In this document: positions 13,250 to 20,857 of the stretch, piece after piece
How positions within the stretch are numbered: the first letter of the stretch is position 1
Layout of the letters: each line of letters begins with the position of its first letter
Assembly: GCA_052273625.1 (NCBI GenBank)
Contig: DAVZHW010000030.1
Coordinates: forward strand, 1 to 21,659
Reading direction: 5' to 3'
DNA length: 21,659 nucleotides
DNA from: Fimenecus sp052273625
Lineage (GTDB): Bacteria > Bacillota > Clostridia > Oscillospirales > Acutalibacteraceae
Notes under the pieces: model-generated
What the model was told of the DNA's origin: nothing
The model's database searches: none
What the model saw: only the letters and a program-made list of their open reading frames with translations
Made by a program: the position numbers and the translations under genes

Positions 13250-15862
13250 TTAAGACTGCTTTGCCTTTGCCGATATTTCATAGAGCTTCGACATAGCTTC
13301 AATCGGTGTGAGCGTATTGACATCAAGCGACTTTAATTCGTCAATTATCTCGCTTTCGGCGGTTGAGCCGAAGCTTACCTGCATATCATCGGGTTCGTCC
13401 CTGCGAACAGCACTTATTCCGACAGGTGCGACGCCGTTATCCTCAAGAGATTTCAAAATGACCTTTGCCCGTTTTACAACAGTATCGGGAACGCCCGCAA
13501 GCCTTGCAACATCAATGCCGTAGCTGCCGTCAGCGCCGCCTCTTACTATACGGCGAAGAAAGATTATATCCTCTCCGCGCTTTTTGACGGCAATATTGAA
13601 ATTCTTAACGCCGTCCATCTCGTTTTCGAGCTCGGTCAGCTCGTGATAATGCGTTGCAAAGAGCGTTTTTGCTCCCAAATGCTTTTTATCCGCCGTATAT
13701 TCAAGCACCGCTTTTGCAATGCTCATTCCGTCATAGGTAGAAGTGCCTCTGCCTATTTCGTCAAGGATAATAAGGCTTTTTGAGGTAGCATTGTCGAGAA
13801 TTTCCGCAACCTCGCTCATTTCAACCATAAAGGTCGATTGTCCCGAAGCCAAATCGTCCGAAGCTCCGACACGGGTAAACACGGAATCGACAAGTCCTAT
13901 CGAAGCATAGGAAGCGGGAACGAACGAGCCCATCTGCGCCATCATTACAATAATTGCGACCTGCCTCATATATGTAGATTTACCTGCCATATTCGGACCT
14001 GTGATAATCGCCGTCCTGTTCTTGTCGCAATCAAGTTCCGTATCATTCGGAACAAACGGCGTGTCCTTGAGCATTTTTTCAATTACCGGGTGTCTGCCGT
14101 CCTTAATGATAATTGTCTGTGAATCGTTTATATCGGGTCTTGTGTAATTGTTTGAAATTGCAACATTTGCAAGCGAACAGAGAGTATCAAGCGTGGCAAT
14201 CGCCTTTGAGGTACGGCTTGTACGCTCATACTGCTCGCCGATTTTTTTACGCACCGAGCAGAATATTTCATATTCAAGGCTGACAATTCTCTCCTGTGCG
14301 CCGAGCACCTTTGTTTCAAGCTCCTTCAATTCCTGCGTGATATATCGTTCACAGTTTGAAAGAGTTTGCTTTCTTATATATGAATCGGGTACGATTTCCT
14401 TGTATGCGTTCGGGACTTCAAAATAATAGCCGAACACTCTGTTGTAGCCGATTTTCAGCTTTTTAATTCCTGTTTCGTCCTGCTCTTTTGTTTCAAGCTC
14501 TGTTAAAAACGATTTTCCGCCCTTAACAATTTTTCGAAGCTCGTCAAGCTCAACATTGAAATTGTCGTTTATCATTCCGCCCTCACGAACAGAAAACGGT
14601 GCGTCCTCGCTTATCGCCTGCGAAACGAGTGTGTAGACGTCCTCAAGCACGTCAATATCATTGTAAATATCCTTTAGAAGCAAGGATTTTGAGTCTTTCA
14701 AAAGTTCTTTGATTTTAGGAAGCGGTGCAAGAGTTGCTTTGAGCGATAAAAGCTCTTTTGCGTTTGCGGTATTATAAAGCACCCTTGTCATAAGGCGTTC
14801 CATATCGTAAATGTCAGCCATAAGCGATACAAAATCGTTACGCTTTTTTGTGCTTTCGCAAAGCTCAGCTACTGCATTATGCCTTTTTGAAATTGCGGCG
14901 CAATCGTAAAGCGGACATTCAAGCCAACTTCTGATAAGTCGCTTACCCATAGCGGTTTTTGTTTTATCAAGCACCCACAAGAGTGAGCCTTTCTTTTCAC
15001 GGTCACGCATAGTTTCGGTTATTTCAAGGTTTCGTCTTGTTGAAATACCGATTTTCATATACCTTGCGTCTGAATAGTAGTTTATTTCCTTTATGTTGTT
15101 AAGGTCGGTTTTCTGCGCCTCGTAAAGATAGGAAAGAGCCGTGCCGAGAGCACAAACCGCACTCTGCTTTCCGTCAAGTCCGAGAGCTTCAAGCGACTGC
15201 TTATTGAAATGGGAAAGCACGGTTTTTTCTGCTTTTTCGAAGCTAAAGCTGTCGGGCGGCAAGACCTCAACCGTTGCCTCCGTCTTTTTTGAAATAAACG
15301 CCGACAGTCTTTTAAGAGCTGCCGCCTCTTTGTTAAGTAAAATCTCCGTGGGCATAAATCTTGCCATTTCGTCAACGGCTTTTTCGTCGCAGCTTTCGGA
15401 AAAAGAGGTAAGATAAACGCTGCCCGTCGATACGTCCGCAAAGCAAATGCCCATACTGTCAAAGACCTGACACAGTACGGCAAGATAGTTGTTCTTCGTT
15501 TCGTCGAGCATACTGCTCTCAATTACCGTTCCTGCCGAAATAACTCTTATTACGTCTCTTTTGACGATACCCTTTGCGGCTTTCGGGTCCTCCGTCTGCT
15601 CACATATAGCAACCTTGTAGCCTTTGGAAACAAGCCTTGCTATATATGAATCGGCGCTGTGAAAGGGAACGCCGCACATGGGTGCACGCTCCTGCTGACC
15701 GCAATCTCTTCCCGTCAATACAAGCTCAAGCTCTCTTGAAGCGGTTTTTGCGTCCTCAAAGAACATTTCATAGAAATCTCCGAGACGGAAAAACAGAATT
15801 GTGTCCGGATAGTTTTTCTTTATTTCAAAGTATTGTTTCATCATTGGTGATAATTCTGCCAT
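13250..15862 (-). CDS. mutS: DNA mismatch repair protein MutS
   Basis: MutS recognises mispaired bases. The 870-residue product has the mismatch-binding GDFYEMF (28-34, with Phe30 and Glu32 of the F-x-E wedge), connector and lever/clamp regions, and the C-terminal ABC-type ATPase. The ATPase has Walker A GPNMAGKST (about 621-629), a signature region near SGQSTFMVEMSE, Walker B LIILDEIGRGTSTYDG and the ATHYHEL switch. The C-terminal part after the ATPase ends in a short helix-turn-helix-like segment (LTPIEAMSKLYEI), typical of MutS1. The start ATG at 15862 has GAGGCGG upstream. It lies between the YlbF-family gene and mutL, as in Bacillus where ymcA-cotE precede mutS. Confidence 0.97.
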   Translation of the reverse strand: MAELSPMMKQYFEIKKNYPDTILFFRLGDFYEMFFEDAKTASRELELVLTGRDCGQQERAPMCGVPFHSADSYIARLVSKGYKVAICEQTEDPKAAKGIVKRDVIRVISAGTVIESSMLDETKNNYLAVLCQVFDSMGICFADVSTGSVYLTSFSESCDEKAVDEMARFMPTEILLNKEAAALKRLSAFISKKTEATVEVLPPDSFSFEKAEKTVLSHFNKQSLEALGLDGKQSAVCALGTALSYLYEAQKTDLNNIKEINYYSDARYMKIGISTRRNLEITETMRDREKKGSLLWVLDKTKTAMGKRLIRSWLECPLYDCAAISKRHNAVAELCESTKKRNDFVSLMADIYDMERLMTRVLYNTANAKELLSLKATLAPLPKIKELLKDSKSLLLKDIYNDIDVLEDVYTLVSQAISEDAPFSVREGGMINDNFNVELDELRKIVKGGKSFLTELETKEQDETGIKKLKIGYNRVFGYYFEVPNAYKEIVPDSYIRKQTLSNCERYITQELKELETKVLGAQERIVSLEYEIFCSVRKKIGEQYERTSRTSKAIATLDTLCSLANVAISNNYTRPDINDSQTIIIKDGRHPVIEKMLKDTPFVPNDTELDCDKNRTAIITGPNMAGKSTYMRQVAIIVMMAQMGSFVPASYASIGLVDSVFTRVGASDDLASGQSTFMVEMSEVAEILDNATSKSLIILDEIGRGTSTYDGMSIAKAVLEYTADKKHLGAKTLFATHYHELTELENEMDGVKNFNIAVKKRGEDIIFLRRIVRGGADGSYGIDVARLAGVPDTVVKRAKVILKSLEDNGVAPVGISAVRRDEPDDMQVSFGSTAESEIIDELKSLDVNTLTPIEAMSKLYEISAKAKQS

Positions 15863-15899
15863 TTTTTCCGCCTCAAAAATTCAATAGTTTAATCTAAAA

Positions 15900-16319
15900 T
15901 CAGTGACAACCGCCACAGGATGAGCATTCTCCGCCGCATTCGTGGTCGTGAGCGTGTGCGTGGGGATCGCAGGTTTCGGGATCCTCGCCGTTTACGCAAA
16001 GTGCAAGAATACCTGTGAGATAGTTCATCATCTCGTCAACAGCCTGTCTTGCCTCTTCAAAAGCCTTCATATTTTCGTTTACGATTACCTGCTCGTAAAG
16101 ACCCTGAAATTCCTTGCTGTACTGCTCAAGCTTTTTCTCGTCGGGCGTCTCCTGAGAAGCCTCGTGCTGATATGACATCTGAAGGAGCTTAATCTTGCCC
16201 ATAAGCTCATTGAGAGCAGCATCCTCTTCGTTCTTTTTCATAGCCTCTTGAAAATCAAGATAAACCTTGTCCTGCTGAATTGCAGCGCCAAGCTGACGTG
16301 CGAGTTTTTCGAGTTCCAT
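15900..16319 (-). CDS. YlbF/YmcA-family protein with a Cys/His-rich tail
   Basis: This is a 139-residue, mostly helical protein of the YlbF/YmcA (RicA/RicF) family. In Bacillus these form a complex with YaaT (RicT) that carries iron-sulfur clusters and governs RNase Y-dependent mRNA processing and development. The helical core (about 1-107) has FQEAMKKNEEDAALNELMGKI and the family-like MMNYLTGIL end. The last 32 residues hold six Cys (108, 117, 128, 132, 135, 138) and five His (120, 122, 124, 126, 139), including an HAHAHDH run and CxxxCxxCxxC. A metal or Fe-S site is likely by inference. The start ATG at 16319 follows AAGGAG by 6 bases. Position between miaB and mutS matches Bacillus ymcA. 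Confidence 0.87.
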   Translation of the reverse strand: MELEKLARQLGAAIQQDKVYLDFQEAMKKNEEDAALNELMGKIKLLQMSYQHEASQETPDEKKLEQYSKEFQGLYEQVIVNENMKAFEEARQAVDEMMNYLTGILALCVNGEDPETCDPHAHAHDHECGGECSSCGGCH

Positions 16320-16373
16320 AATGTTCTCCTTAAATAAAAATATTTTAATATCAACTAACCCAAACGGGATAAT

Positions 16374-17792
16374 TTATTGTGCCAATTCGCCTCTTAAAAT
16401 CCAGTTGAGGCTCTGTGTTACTTTAACACGGCAGAAATCACCGATAAGGCTTTCGTCCCCCGGAAATTCGATTATTATATTTCCGTCCGTTCTGCCCGAA
16501 AGGTAGTTTTCCTTGTTTTTGGACTTGCCCTCAACAAGCACACGGTAGGTTTTGCCGTCCATTTCGGCTGTTCTCCTTGCGGCAATTTCCTCCTGAACGT
16601 CGCAAAGCTCCTTGAACCACTTGCCCTTTTCCTCTCGTGAAACGGGGTCGGGAAGCTCAGCCGCCTTTGTGCCTGTTCGCCTTGAATAAATAAAGGTGAA
16701 CAGCGAGGTAAATTCAACCTCTTTTATAAGCGAAACGGTGTCGAGGAATTCCTCGTAGGTTTCTCCGGGGAAGCCGACGATAACATCACTTGTAAGCGAA
16801 ATATCGGGCATTTTTTCCTTTGCATAATTGACAAGCTCAAGATATTTTGCCCTGTCGTAATGCCTGTTCATTGCCTTTAGCACCCTGTCGTTACCCGACT
16901 GAAACGGAAGATGCAGGTGCTTTGCAACCTTGTCGCACTCTGCCATAGCGTCGATAAGCTCTTTTGTGCAATCCTTAGGGTGCGAGGTCATAAACCTCAA
17001 TGTGAAATCGCCCGGCAAAGCGTTTATCTCCCTTAAAAGACCTGCGAAGCTCATATCGCTTACATTGTTCTTGCCGTATGAGTTTACATTTTGACCTAAA
17101 AGCGTAATATCCTTATAGCCCTGCGCTATAATCTGCTTTGCTTCCTCGATTATAAATTCGGGCTCACGGCTTCTCTCCCTGCCTCTGACATAAGGTACGA
17201 TACAGTATGTGCAGAAATTATCGCAACCGTACATTATCGGAAGCCAAGCCTTAATTCCCCTATCCCTGTAAACAGGAACATTCTCCGCTATATCGCCCTT
17301 TTTGTCGGGTGCGCAAACAACTCTTTTAGAGCCTTGAAGCGTGTTATATAAAAGTTCGGGCAACATATACACGGCGTGAGTTCCGAAAACCAAGTCAACA
17401 TAAGGATAACTCTTGTAAATTTTATCTCTGATATGCTGCTGTTGCATCATACAGCCGCAGAGAGCTATTACAAGGTCGTGATTTTCCTCCTTGTATTTTT
17501 TGAGTATTCCGACATTGCCGAAAACTCTGTCCTCTGCGTGCTCACGAACGGCGCAGGTGTTATAAAGTACCAAATCCGCTTCGGAAAGTTCTTCGGTAAA
17601 GCCGTAACCCATTTCCTTGAGCATACCCATTATTCGTTCGCTGTCGGAAACATTACCCTGACATCCGTAAGTGTGGATATATGCTTTCGGCGTTCTGTCA
17701 TAATACTTTGCGCCGAGTATAGATTTTACCTTTTGTGCATACTCATTTTGAGCTTGCAGCTGCTCTTGTGATATATTCTGAATTTTTGCCAA
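16374..17792 (-). CDS. miaB: tRNA (i6A37) methylthiotransferase MiaB
   Basis: MiaB is a radical-SAM enzyme with two iron-sulfur clusters that adds the methylthio group at C2 of i6A37 in tRNA. The 472-residue product has the N-terminal methylthiotransferase domain with Cys44 (TYGCQGN), Cys80 (NTCAVRE) and Cys114 (LCGCMMQ). The radical-SAM triad follows as CxxxCxxC at 190, 194 and 197 (YGCDNFCTYC), and a C-terminal TRAM domain covers about 405-470. The start is TTG at 17792, chosen because GGGAG lies 8 bases upstream and no nearby in-frame ATG fits. It is 14 bases from the hydrolase stop. With miaA in the same cluster, both steps of ms2i6A synthesis are encoded here. Confidence 0.95.
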   Translation of the reverse strand: MAKIQNISQEQLQAQNEYAQKVKSILGAKYYDRTPKAYIHTYGCQGNVSDSERIMGMLKEMGYGFTEELSEADLVLYNTCAVREHAEDRVFGNVGILKKYKEENHDLVIALCGCMMQQQHIRDKIYKSYPYVDLVFGTHAVYMLPELLYNTLQGSKRVVCAPDKKGDIAENVPVYRDRGIKAWLPIMYGCDNFCTYCIVPYVRGRERSREPEFIIEEAKQIIAQGYKDITLLGQNVNSYGKNNVSDMSFAGLLREINALPGDFTLRFMTSHPKDCTKELIDAMAECDKVAKHLHLPFQSGNDRVLKAMNRHYDRAKYLELVNYAKEKMPDISLTSDVIVGFPGETYEEFLDTVSLIKEVEFTSLFTFIYSRRTGTKAAELPDPVSREEKGKWFKELCDVQEEIAARRTAEMDGKTYRVLVEGKSKNKENYLSGRTDGNIIIEFPGDESLIGDFCRVKVTQSLNWILRGELAQ

Positions 17793-17806
17793 AATATCTT
17801 CTCCCG

Positions 17807-18745
17807 TTAAGAAACATAAGTTGAATTGAGGAATGAAAGCACATCATTATAAACTCTGTCCTTATCGTCCTCATTAAGAATTTCGTGACGGTCTGTCGGA
17901 TAAAGAATAACCGTCGGATTTTTACCTGCGAGGGTAAGATTGTCGGAAACCGAAATAACACCCTTGCCGTTAAGACCTACCGGGTCATAAGCGCCCGAAA
18001 TAATCAATATCGGAAGCTCATTCGGAACAAGCGAAGCCCACTGTCTGCTCGAAGCCTCGTTTGCGAGTGCAAAGAGATCTCTGTAACCGCCTATCGTGAA
18101 TGTAAAGCCGCAAAGCGGGTCGTTTTTATAATTTTCTCTGTTTTGAACATTGGTGCTAAGCCAAGCAAGTCCGTCCTCCGTTTTCTCGGAAACGGTAAGG
18201 TTTGTAGCCTTGCTGAAAAGCTCGCCGAGAGCCTCAACACGCTTGCTCGGGCCGTATTTCTCACAAAGGGAGTCAACTATCGGCTGAAGCATAGCGGCAG
18301 CAGACGGAAGCTCGCCCGTACCGCAGTAAATTGCACCGTTGAGTTCATATCCGAAATGAGCCGTATAAACCCTTGCGCAGAAAGAACCCATACTGTGACC
18401 GAAAAGGAAATACGGAATGTCGGGGTATTTCTTTTTCATAATTTTTGTAAGAATGTGCATATCGTCAACAATTCTCTTGTCACCGTCTTTTTCGGCAAAG
18501 AAGCCAAATTCTGACGGGTCGTTTACGGACTTGCCGTGACCCAAGTGGTCATTACCGCAAACAACGAAGCCGTTTGACGCCAAAAATCTTGCAAAATCGT
18601 CATAGCGGTCAATGTGCTCCGCCATACCGTGAGCAAGCTGAACAACACCGATAGGCGTAAGCTTATCGTCACTCCAAATGAGCGTTCTTATCTTGTGAAC
18701 TTTGTCCGAAGAGTTGAAATAAGCCTCCGTTTTTACAACAGCCAT
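17807..18745 (-). CDS. Alpha/beta hydrolase, monoacylglycerol lipase/lysophospholipase type
   Basis: This is a 312-residue serine hydrolase of the Hydrolase_4 (serine aminopeptidase S33-like) group. No signal peptide is seen, so it should be cytoplasmic. Visible marks are the oxyanion HGMAEH (39-44), DHLGHGKS (66-73), the nucleophile elbow GHSMGS with Ser118, and the probable acid and base Asp254 (SGAYDPVG) and His287 (TDRHEIL). The full triad is present. The likely substrates are acylglycerols or lysolipids, judged from family only. The start ATG at 18745 follows GGAGG by 7 bases. It has its own promoter and is the first gene of the long minus-strand run. Its tie to the downstream RNA and DNA genes may be only positional. 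Confidence 0.88.
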   Translation of the reverse strand: MAVVKTEAYFNSSDKVHKIRTLIWSDDKLTPIGVVQLAHGMAEHIDRYDDFARFLASNGFVVCGNDHLGHGKSVNDPSEFGFFAEKDGDKRIVDDMHILTKIMKKKYPDIPYFLFGHSMGSFCARVYTAHFGYELNGAIYCGTGELPSAAAMLQPIVDSLCEKYGPSKRVEALGELFSKATNLTVSEKTEDGLAWLSTNVQNRENYKNDPLCGFTFTIGGYRDLFALANEASSRQWASLVPNELPILIISGAYDPVGLNGKGVISVSDNLTLAGKNPTVILYPTDRHEILNEDDKDRVYNDVLSFLNSTYVS

Positions 18746-18781
18746 AGCAGTACCTCCAATATAAATTTACATACATTTGTT

Positions 18782-18810
18782 ATTATACTATAAATAAGCT
18801 GTTTTGTCAT
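18782..18810 (-). promoter_or_regulatory. Sigma-A promoter of the hydrolase/miaB cluster
   Basis: On the minus strand there is ATGACA (18805-18810, 5/6), a 17-base spacer and a perfect TATAAT (18782-18787). The expected start is near 18775, giving a leader of about 30 bases that includes the GGAGG site. As no other strong promoter was found in the following 16 kb, it may serve much of the cluster. Confidence 0.75.
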
Positions 18811-18823
18811 CAGTTTTTGACAA
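18804..18823. repeat. Short inverted repeat over the -35 of the hydrolase promoter
   Basis: TTGTCA (18804-18809) and TGACAA (18818-18823) form 6-base inverted arms 8 bases apart, and the left arm overlaps the -35 hexamer. The size and position suit an operator, but the region is AT-rich and chance is possible. Confidence 0.35.
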
Positions 18824-18934
18824 TATAAAAAATGTTTTTTCCAAAGTCCTCAAAGCGGCGTATTTTGTTGTTATTTTTGATAAAAAAAGCTCGAAACACA
18901 TAGGAAATACCGTCTTTTTATCGATTGAAAATTC

Positions 18935-18963
18935 TTGAAAACATATCAAAATAGTGCTAAAAT
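18935..18963 (+). promoter_or_regulatory. Promoter of the SCP2-domain gene
   Basis: TTGAAA (18935-18940, 4/6), a 17-base spacer and TAAAAT (18958-18963, 5/6) are followed 30 bases later by the ATG at 18994, with AGGAG at 18981-18985. The rest of the 248-base divergent spacer is AT-rich with no gene recognised. Confidence 0.65.
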
Positions 18964-18993
18964 TAAATAAATTATTATAAAGGAGACGATACC

Positions 18994-19326
18994 ATGACAT
19001 ACGAGCAGGCAGTTTCAAAGGTTAAGGCTAAATTTTCCGATATAGACGCTTCCTCAATTGAAGGTACTCAGGCTATACAGATAAATCTTTCAGGCAAGAA
19101 CGCCGAGGGTATTTTCTACATAGAGGTTAAGGACGGCAAGGTTAATGTTGAGCCTTACGATTATCACGACAAGTGGGCAGAGGTTACTGTTAACCCGACA
19201 AATCTTTTCAAGGTTCTTGACGGAAAACTCGACCCCGTAATCGCTTATTCATCGGGTAAGGTTAGCGTTTCAGGTGATGTTGACACCGTTCTTCGCATTT
19301 TGAACCTCGTAAAATCGGCTAAATAA
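18994..19326 (+). CDS. Small SCP2 sterol-transfer-family protein
   Basis: This is a 110-residue stand-alone SCP2-like domain, a fold that holds lipids or other hydrophobic ligands in a tunnel. Family-like features are the alternating beta strands around AIQINLSGKNAEGIFYIEVKDG, the VEPYDYHDKWAEVTVNPTNLFKVLDGKLDP block and the C-terminal GKVSVSGDVDTVLRILNLVK, which matches the usual SCP2 'G.v.v.Gd...l..l' ending. No membrane segment or signal is seen. The start ATG at 18994 has AGGAG 8 bases upstream. It has its own promoter and a strong terminator, so it is monocistronic. Ligand and role are unknown. It lies divergent from a lipase-like hydrolase, which may or may not be meaningful. Confidence 0.85.
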   Translation: MTYEQAVSKVKAKFSDIDASSIEGTQAIQINLSGKNAEGIFYIEVKDGKVNVEPYDYHDKWAEVTVNPTNLFKVLDGKLDPVIAYSSGKVSVSGDVDTVLRILNLVKSAK

Positions 19327-19344
19327 TTCGACTCGCAACAGCTT

Positions 19345-19376
19345 GGGACACCTTGATTTTAGGTGTCCTATTTTTT
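19345..19376 (+). terminator. Intrinsic terminator after the SCP2 gene
   Basis: Perfect 8-base stem GGACACCT (19346-19353) / AGGTGTCC (19361-19368), extended by one G-T pair, with a 7-base loop TGATTTT and six T's at 19371-19376. It starts 18 bases after the stop. Confidence 0.9.
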
Positions 19377-19387
19377 ATAATTTTCTC

Positions 19388-19416
19388 TTTATTTTTGGAA
19401 AAGAATGTACTATAAT
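19388..19416 (+). promoter_or_regulatory. Possible promoter of the oxidoreductase gene
   Basis: A perfect -10 TATAAT (19411-19416) lies 35 bases before the start ATG. The -35 position at 17-base spacing reads TTTATT (19388-19393), only 3 of 6. The -10 is convincing, the -35 is not. Confidence 0.45.
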
Positions 19417-19450
19417 TGCCTTAACAAGTATTTTTGGAGATGATGAAACA

Positions 19451-20752
19451 ATGGAACACAAACCCGTTACAGCTATAATCGTAGGCGCAGGACACAGAGC
19501 GTTTGTCTATTCAAAGCTCGCACTCACCGACCCCGACAAGCTTAAAATTGTAGGTGTTGCCGACCCCGATAAAATAAGGCAAAAAAAGGCAATGGAGATG
19601 TTCGGTTTTCCGAAAGAGAACTGTTTTGACTCCGCTTCAGAGCTTGCAAAAGCTCCCAAATTTGCCGACGCAATAATCAACGGAACAATGGACGAACAGC
19701 ATGTTGAAACCTCAATTCCGCTTCTTGAAAAAGGCTATGATATGCTCCTTGAAAAGCCGTTTGCAACCAACGAAAAAGAAATGAGAACGCTTGTTGACTG
19801 CGTTAAAAAGAACGGCAACAAGGTTATGATTTGCCATGTTCTTCGCTACACGCCGTTCTATCTCTCAATCAAAGAGAGAATAGCAAAAGGTGAAATCGGC
19901 GATATTATTAACATTCAAACCTGCGAGCATGTAAGCTATCATCATCTCTCAACCTCTTATGTCAGAGGAAAATGGGCAAATTCCGACAAATGTCACACTT
20001 CAATGCTACTTGCAAAATGCTGTCACGATATAGATTTAATGATGTGGATGATGGCGCAAACGAAGCCTGTGAGCATTTCAAGTTACGGCTCAAAATTCCA
20101 ATTCAAGCCTGAAAACGCACCCGAAAACGCAGGTACAAAATGCCTTGTTGACTGTCCGTTGGTTGACTCCTGCCGTTACTCCGCAAAGCGTCTTTACCTT
20201 GACCAGCCGGAGAGATGGGCTTTTTATATTTGGGATAAATTAGAAGGCATTGAAAACCCGACAGACGAGGACAGAATAAATCTGTTAAAGGGCGACTCAG
20301 AATACGGCCGTTGCATTTACAAGTGCGACAACAACGTTGTTGACCACCAATCCGTGCTTGTGAATTTCGCAAGCGGTGCAACGGGTACGCACAATATGGT
20401 CGGCGGCTCGTCGAAGCCTCAAAGGAGAATTCATATTATCGGTACTCTCGGTGAAATTTACGGCGATTTTGAAGAATCAAAGTTCTATGTTTCGAAAATT
20501 TATCCGACAAAGACAGACGAAAAGATTGTTGAAGAAGTTGATTTGAGAGTCGGCGGTGATATGGTCGGCGCATACGGCGGTCACGGTGGCGGCGATGAAA
20601 AGCTGGCGGCAGATTTCGTTGAATATTTGCGCGGCGGTAAACCGTCGCTTGCCTGCACTTCGATTTTCGACTCCGTCGCAGGTCATTTATGCGTTTATCT
20701 TGCCGATAAATCAAGAGAAGAAAACGGTATGCCGCAAAAAGTTGAATTATAA
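19451..20752 (+). CDS. Gfo/Idh/MocA-family oxidoreductase with cysteine cluster
   Basis: This is a 433-residue NAD(P)-dependent sugar/inositol dehydrogenase-like protein, probably cytoplasmic. The Rossmann start reads AIIVGAGHRA (GAGHRA at 12-17, a variant of GxGxxG), followed by GVADPD, the LEKPFA catalytic motif with Lys102, and KCCHDIDLMMW with Lys189 and His192, the usual active-site pair. The C-terminal domain contains Cys231, 235, 241, 288 and 292 (KCLVDCPLVDSC and RCIYKCDNNVVDHQ), possibly a metal site. The ATG at 19451 is chosen with GGAGA 10 bases upstream. A longer in-frame extension to 19343 is rejected because it runs through the terminator. It has its own terminator. The substrate is unknown. 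Confidence 0.87.
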   Translation: MEHKPVTAIIVGAGHRAFVYSKLALTDPDKLKIVGVADPDKIRQKKAMEMFGFPKENCFDSASELAKAPKFADAIINGTMDEQHVETSIPLLEKGYDMLLEKPFATNEKEMRTLVDCVKKNGNKVMICHVLRYTPFYLSIKERIAKGEIGDIINIQTCEHVSYHHLSTSYVRGKWANSDKCHTSMLLAKCCHDIDLMMWMMAQTKPVSISSYGSKFQFKPENAPENAGTKCLVDCPLVDSCRYSAKRLYLDQPERWAFYIWDKLEGIENPTDEDRINLLKGDSEYGRCIYKCDNNVVDHQSVLVNFASGATGTHNMVGGSSKPQRRIHIIGTLGEIYGDFEESKFYVSKIYPTKTDEKIVEEVDLRVGGDMVGAYGGHGGGDEKLAADFVEYLRGGKPSLACTSIFDSVAGHLCVYLADKSREENGMPQKVEL

Positions 20753-20769
20753 AAAGTAATAATATATTT

Positions 20770-20803
20770 ATCCCCGACAGTTCAAATTGTCGGGGATTGT
20801 TTA
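20770..20803 (+). terminator. Intrinsic terminator after the oxidoreductase gene
   Basis: Perfect stem ATCCCCGACA (20770-20779) / TGTCGGGGAT (20788-20797) with an 8-base loop, followed by the short T-rich tail TGTTTA. The stem is strong and the tail weak. Its tail runs into the -35 of the next promoter. Confidence 0.8.
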
Positions 20804-20828
20804 CAAATCAGCGGAAATATGGTATTCT
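20800..20828 (+). promoter_or_regulatory. Extended -10 promoter of the 210-residue membrane protein gene
   Basis: TTTACA (20800-20805, 5/6), a 17-base spacer and TATTCT (20823-20828, 4/6), with TG one base before the -10 (TGG-TATTCT), the extended -10 form. The expected start is near 20835, 23 bases before the ATG. Confidence 0.6.
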
Positions 20829-20857
20829 GAAAGCAGATTATATAAGGGGGAAGCAAA

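Noticed and set aside
15881..15909. Possible internal promoter before mutS (TTGTCA-17-TATTGA, minus strand)
   Set aside because: The -10 matches only 3 of 6 positions, so it is too weak to list as a feature.
18877..18924. Imperfect inverted repeat TTGATAAAAA / TTTTTATCGA in the divergent spacer
   Set aside because: It is AT-rich, 9 of 10 matching over 28 bases of separation, and likely by chance in this composition.
18811..18934. Search of the divergent spacer for a riboswitch, small RNA or tRNA
   Set aside because: No stable stem, conserved box or cloverleaf was seen. It appears to be AT-rich promoter DNA only.
19343..19450. N-terminal extension of the Gfo/Idh/MocA protein from an ATG at 19343
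   Set aside because: It would translate through the SCP2 terminator and the likely promoter. GGAGA and the Rossmann start fit the ATG at 19451.
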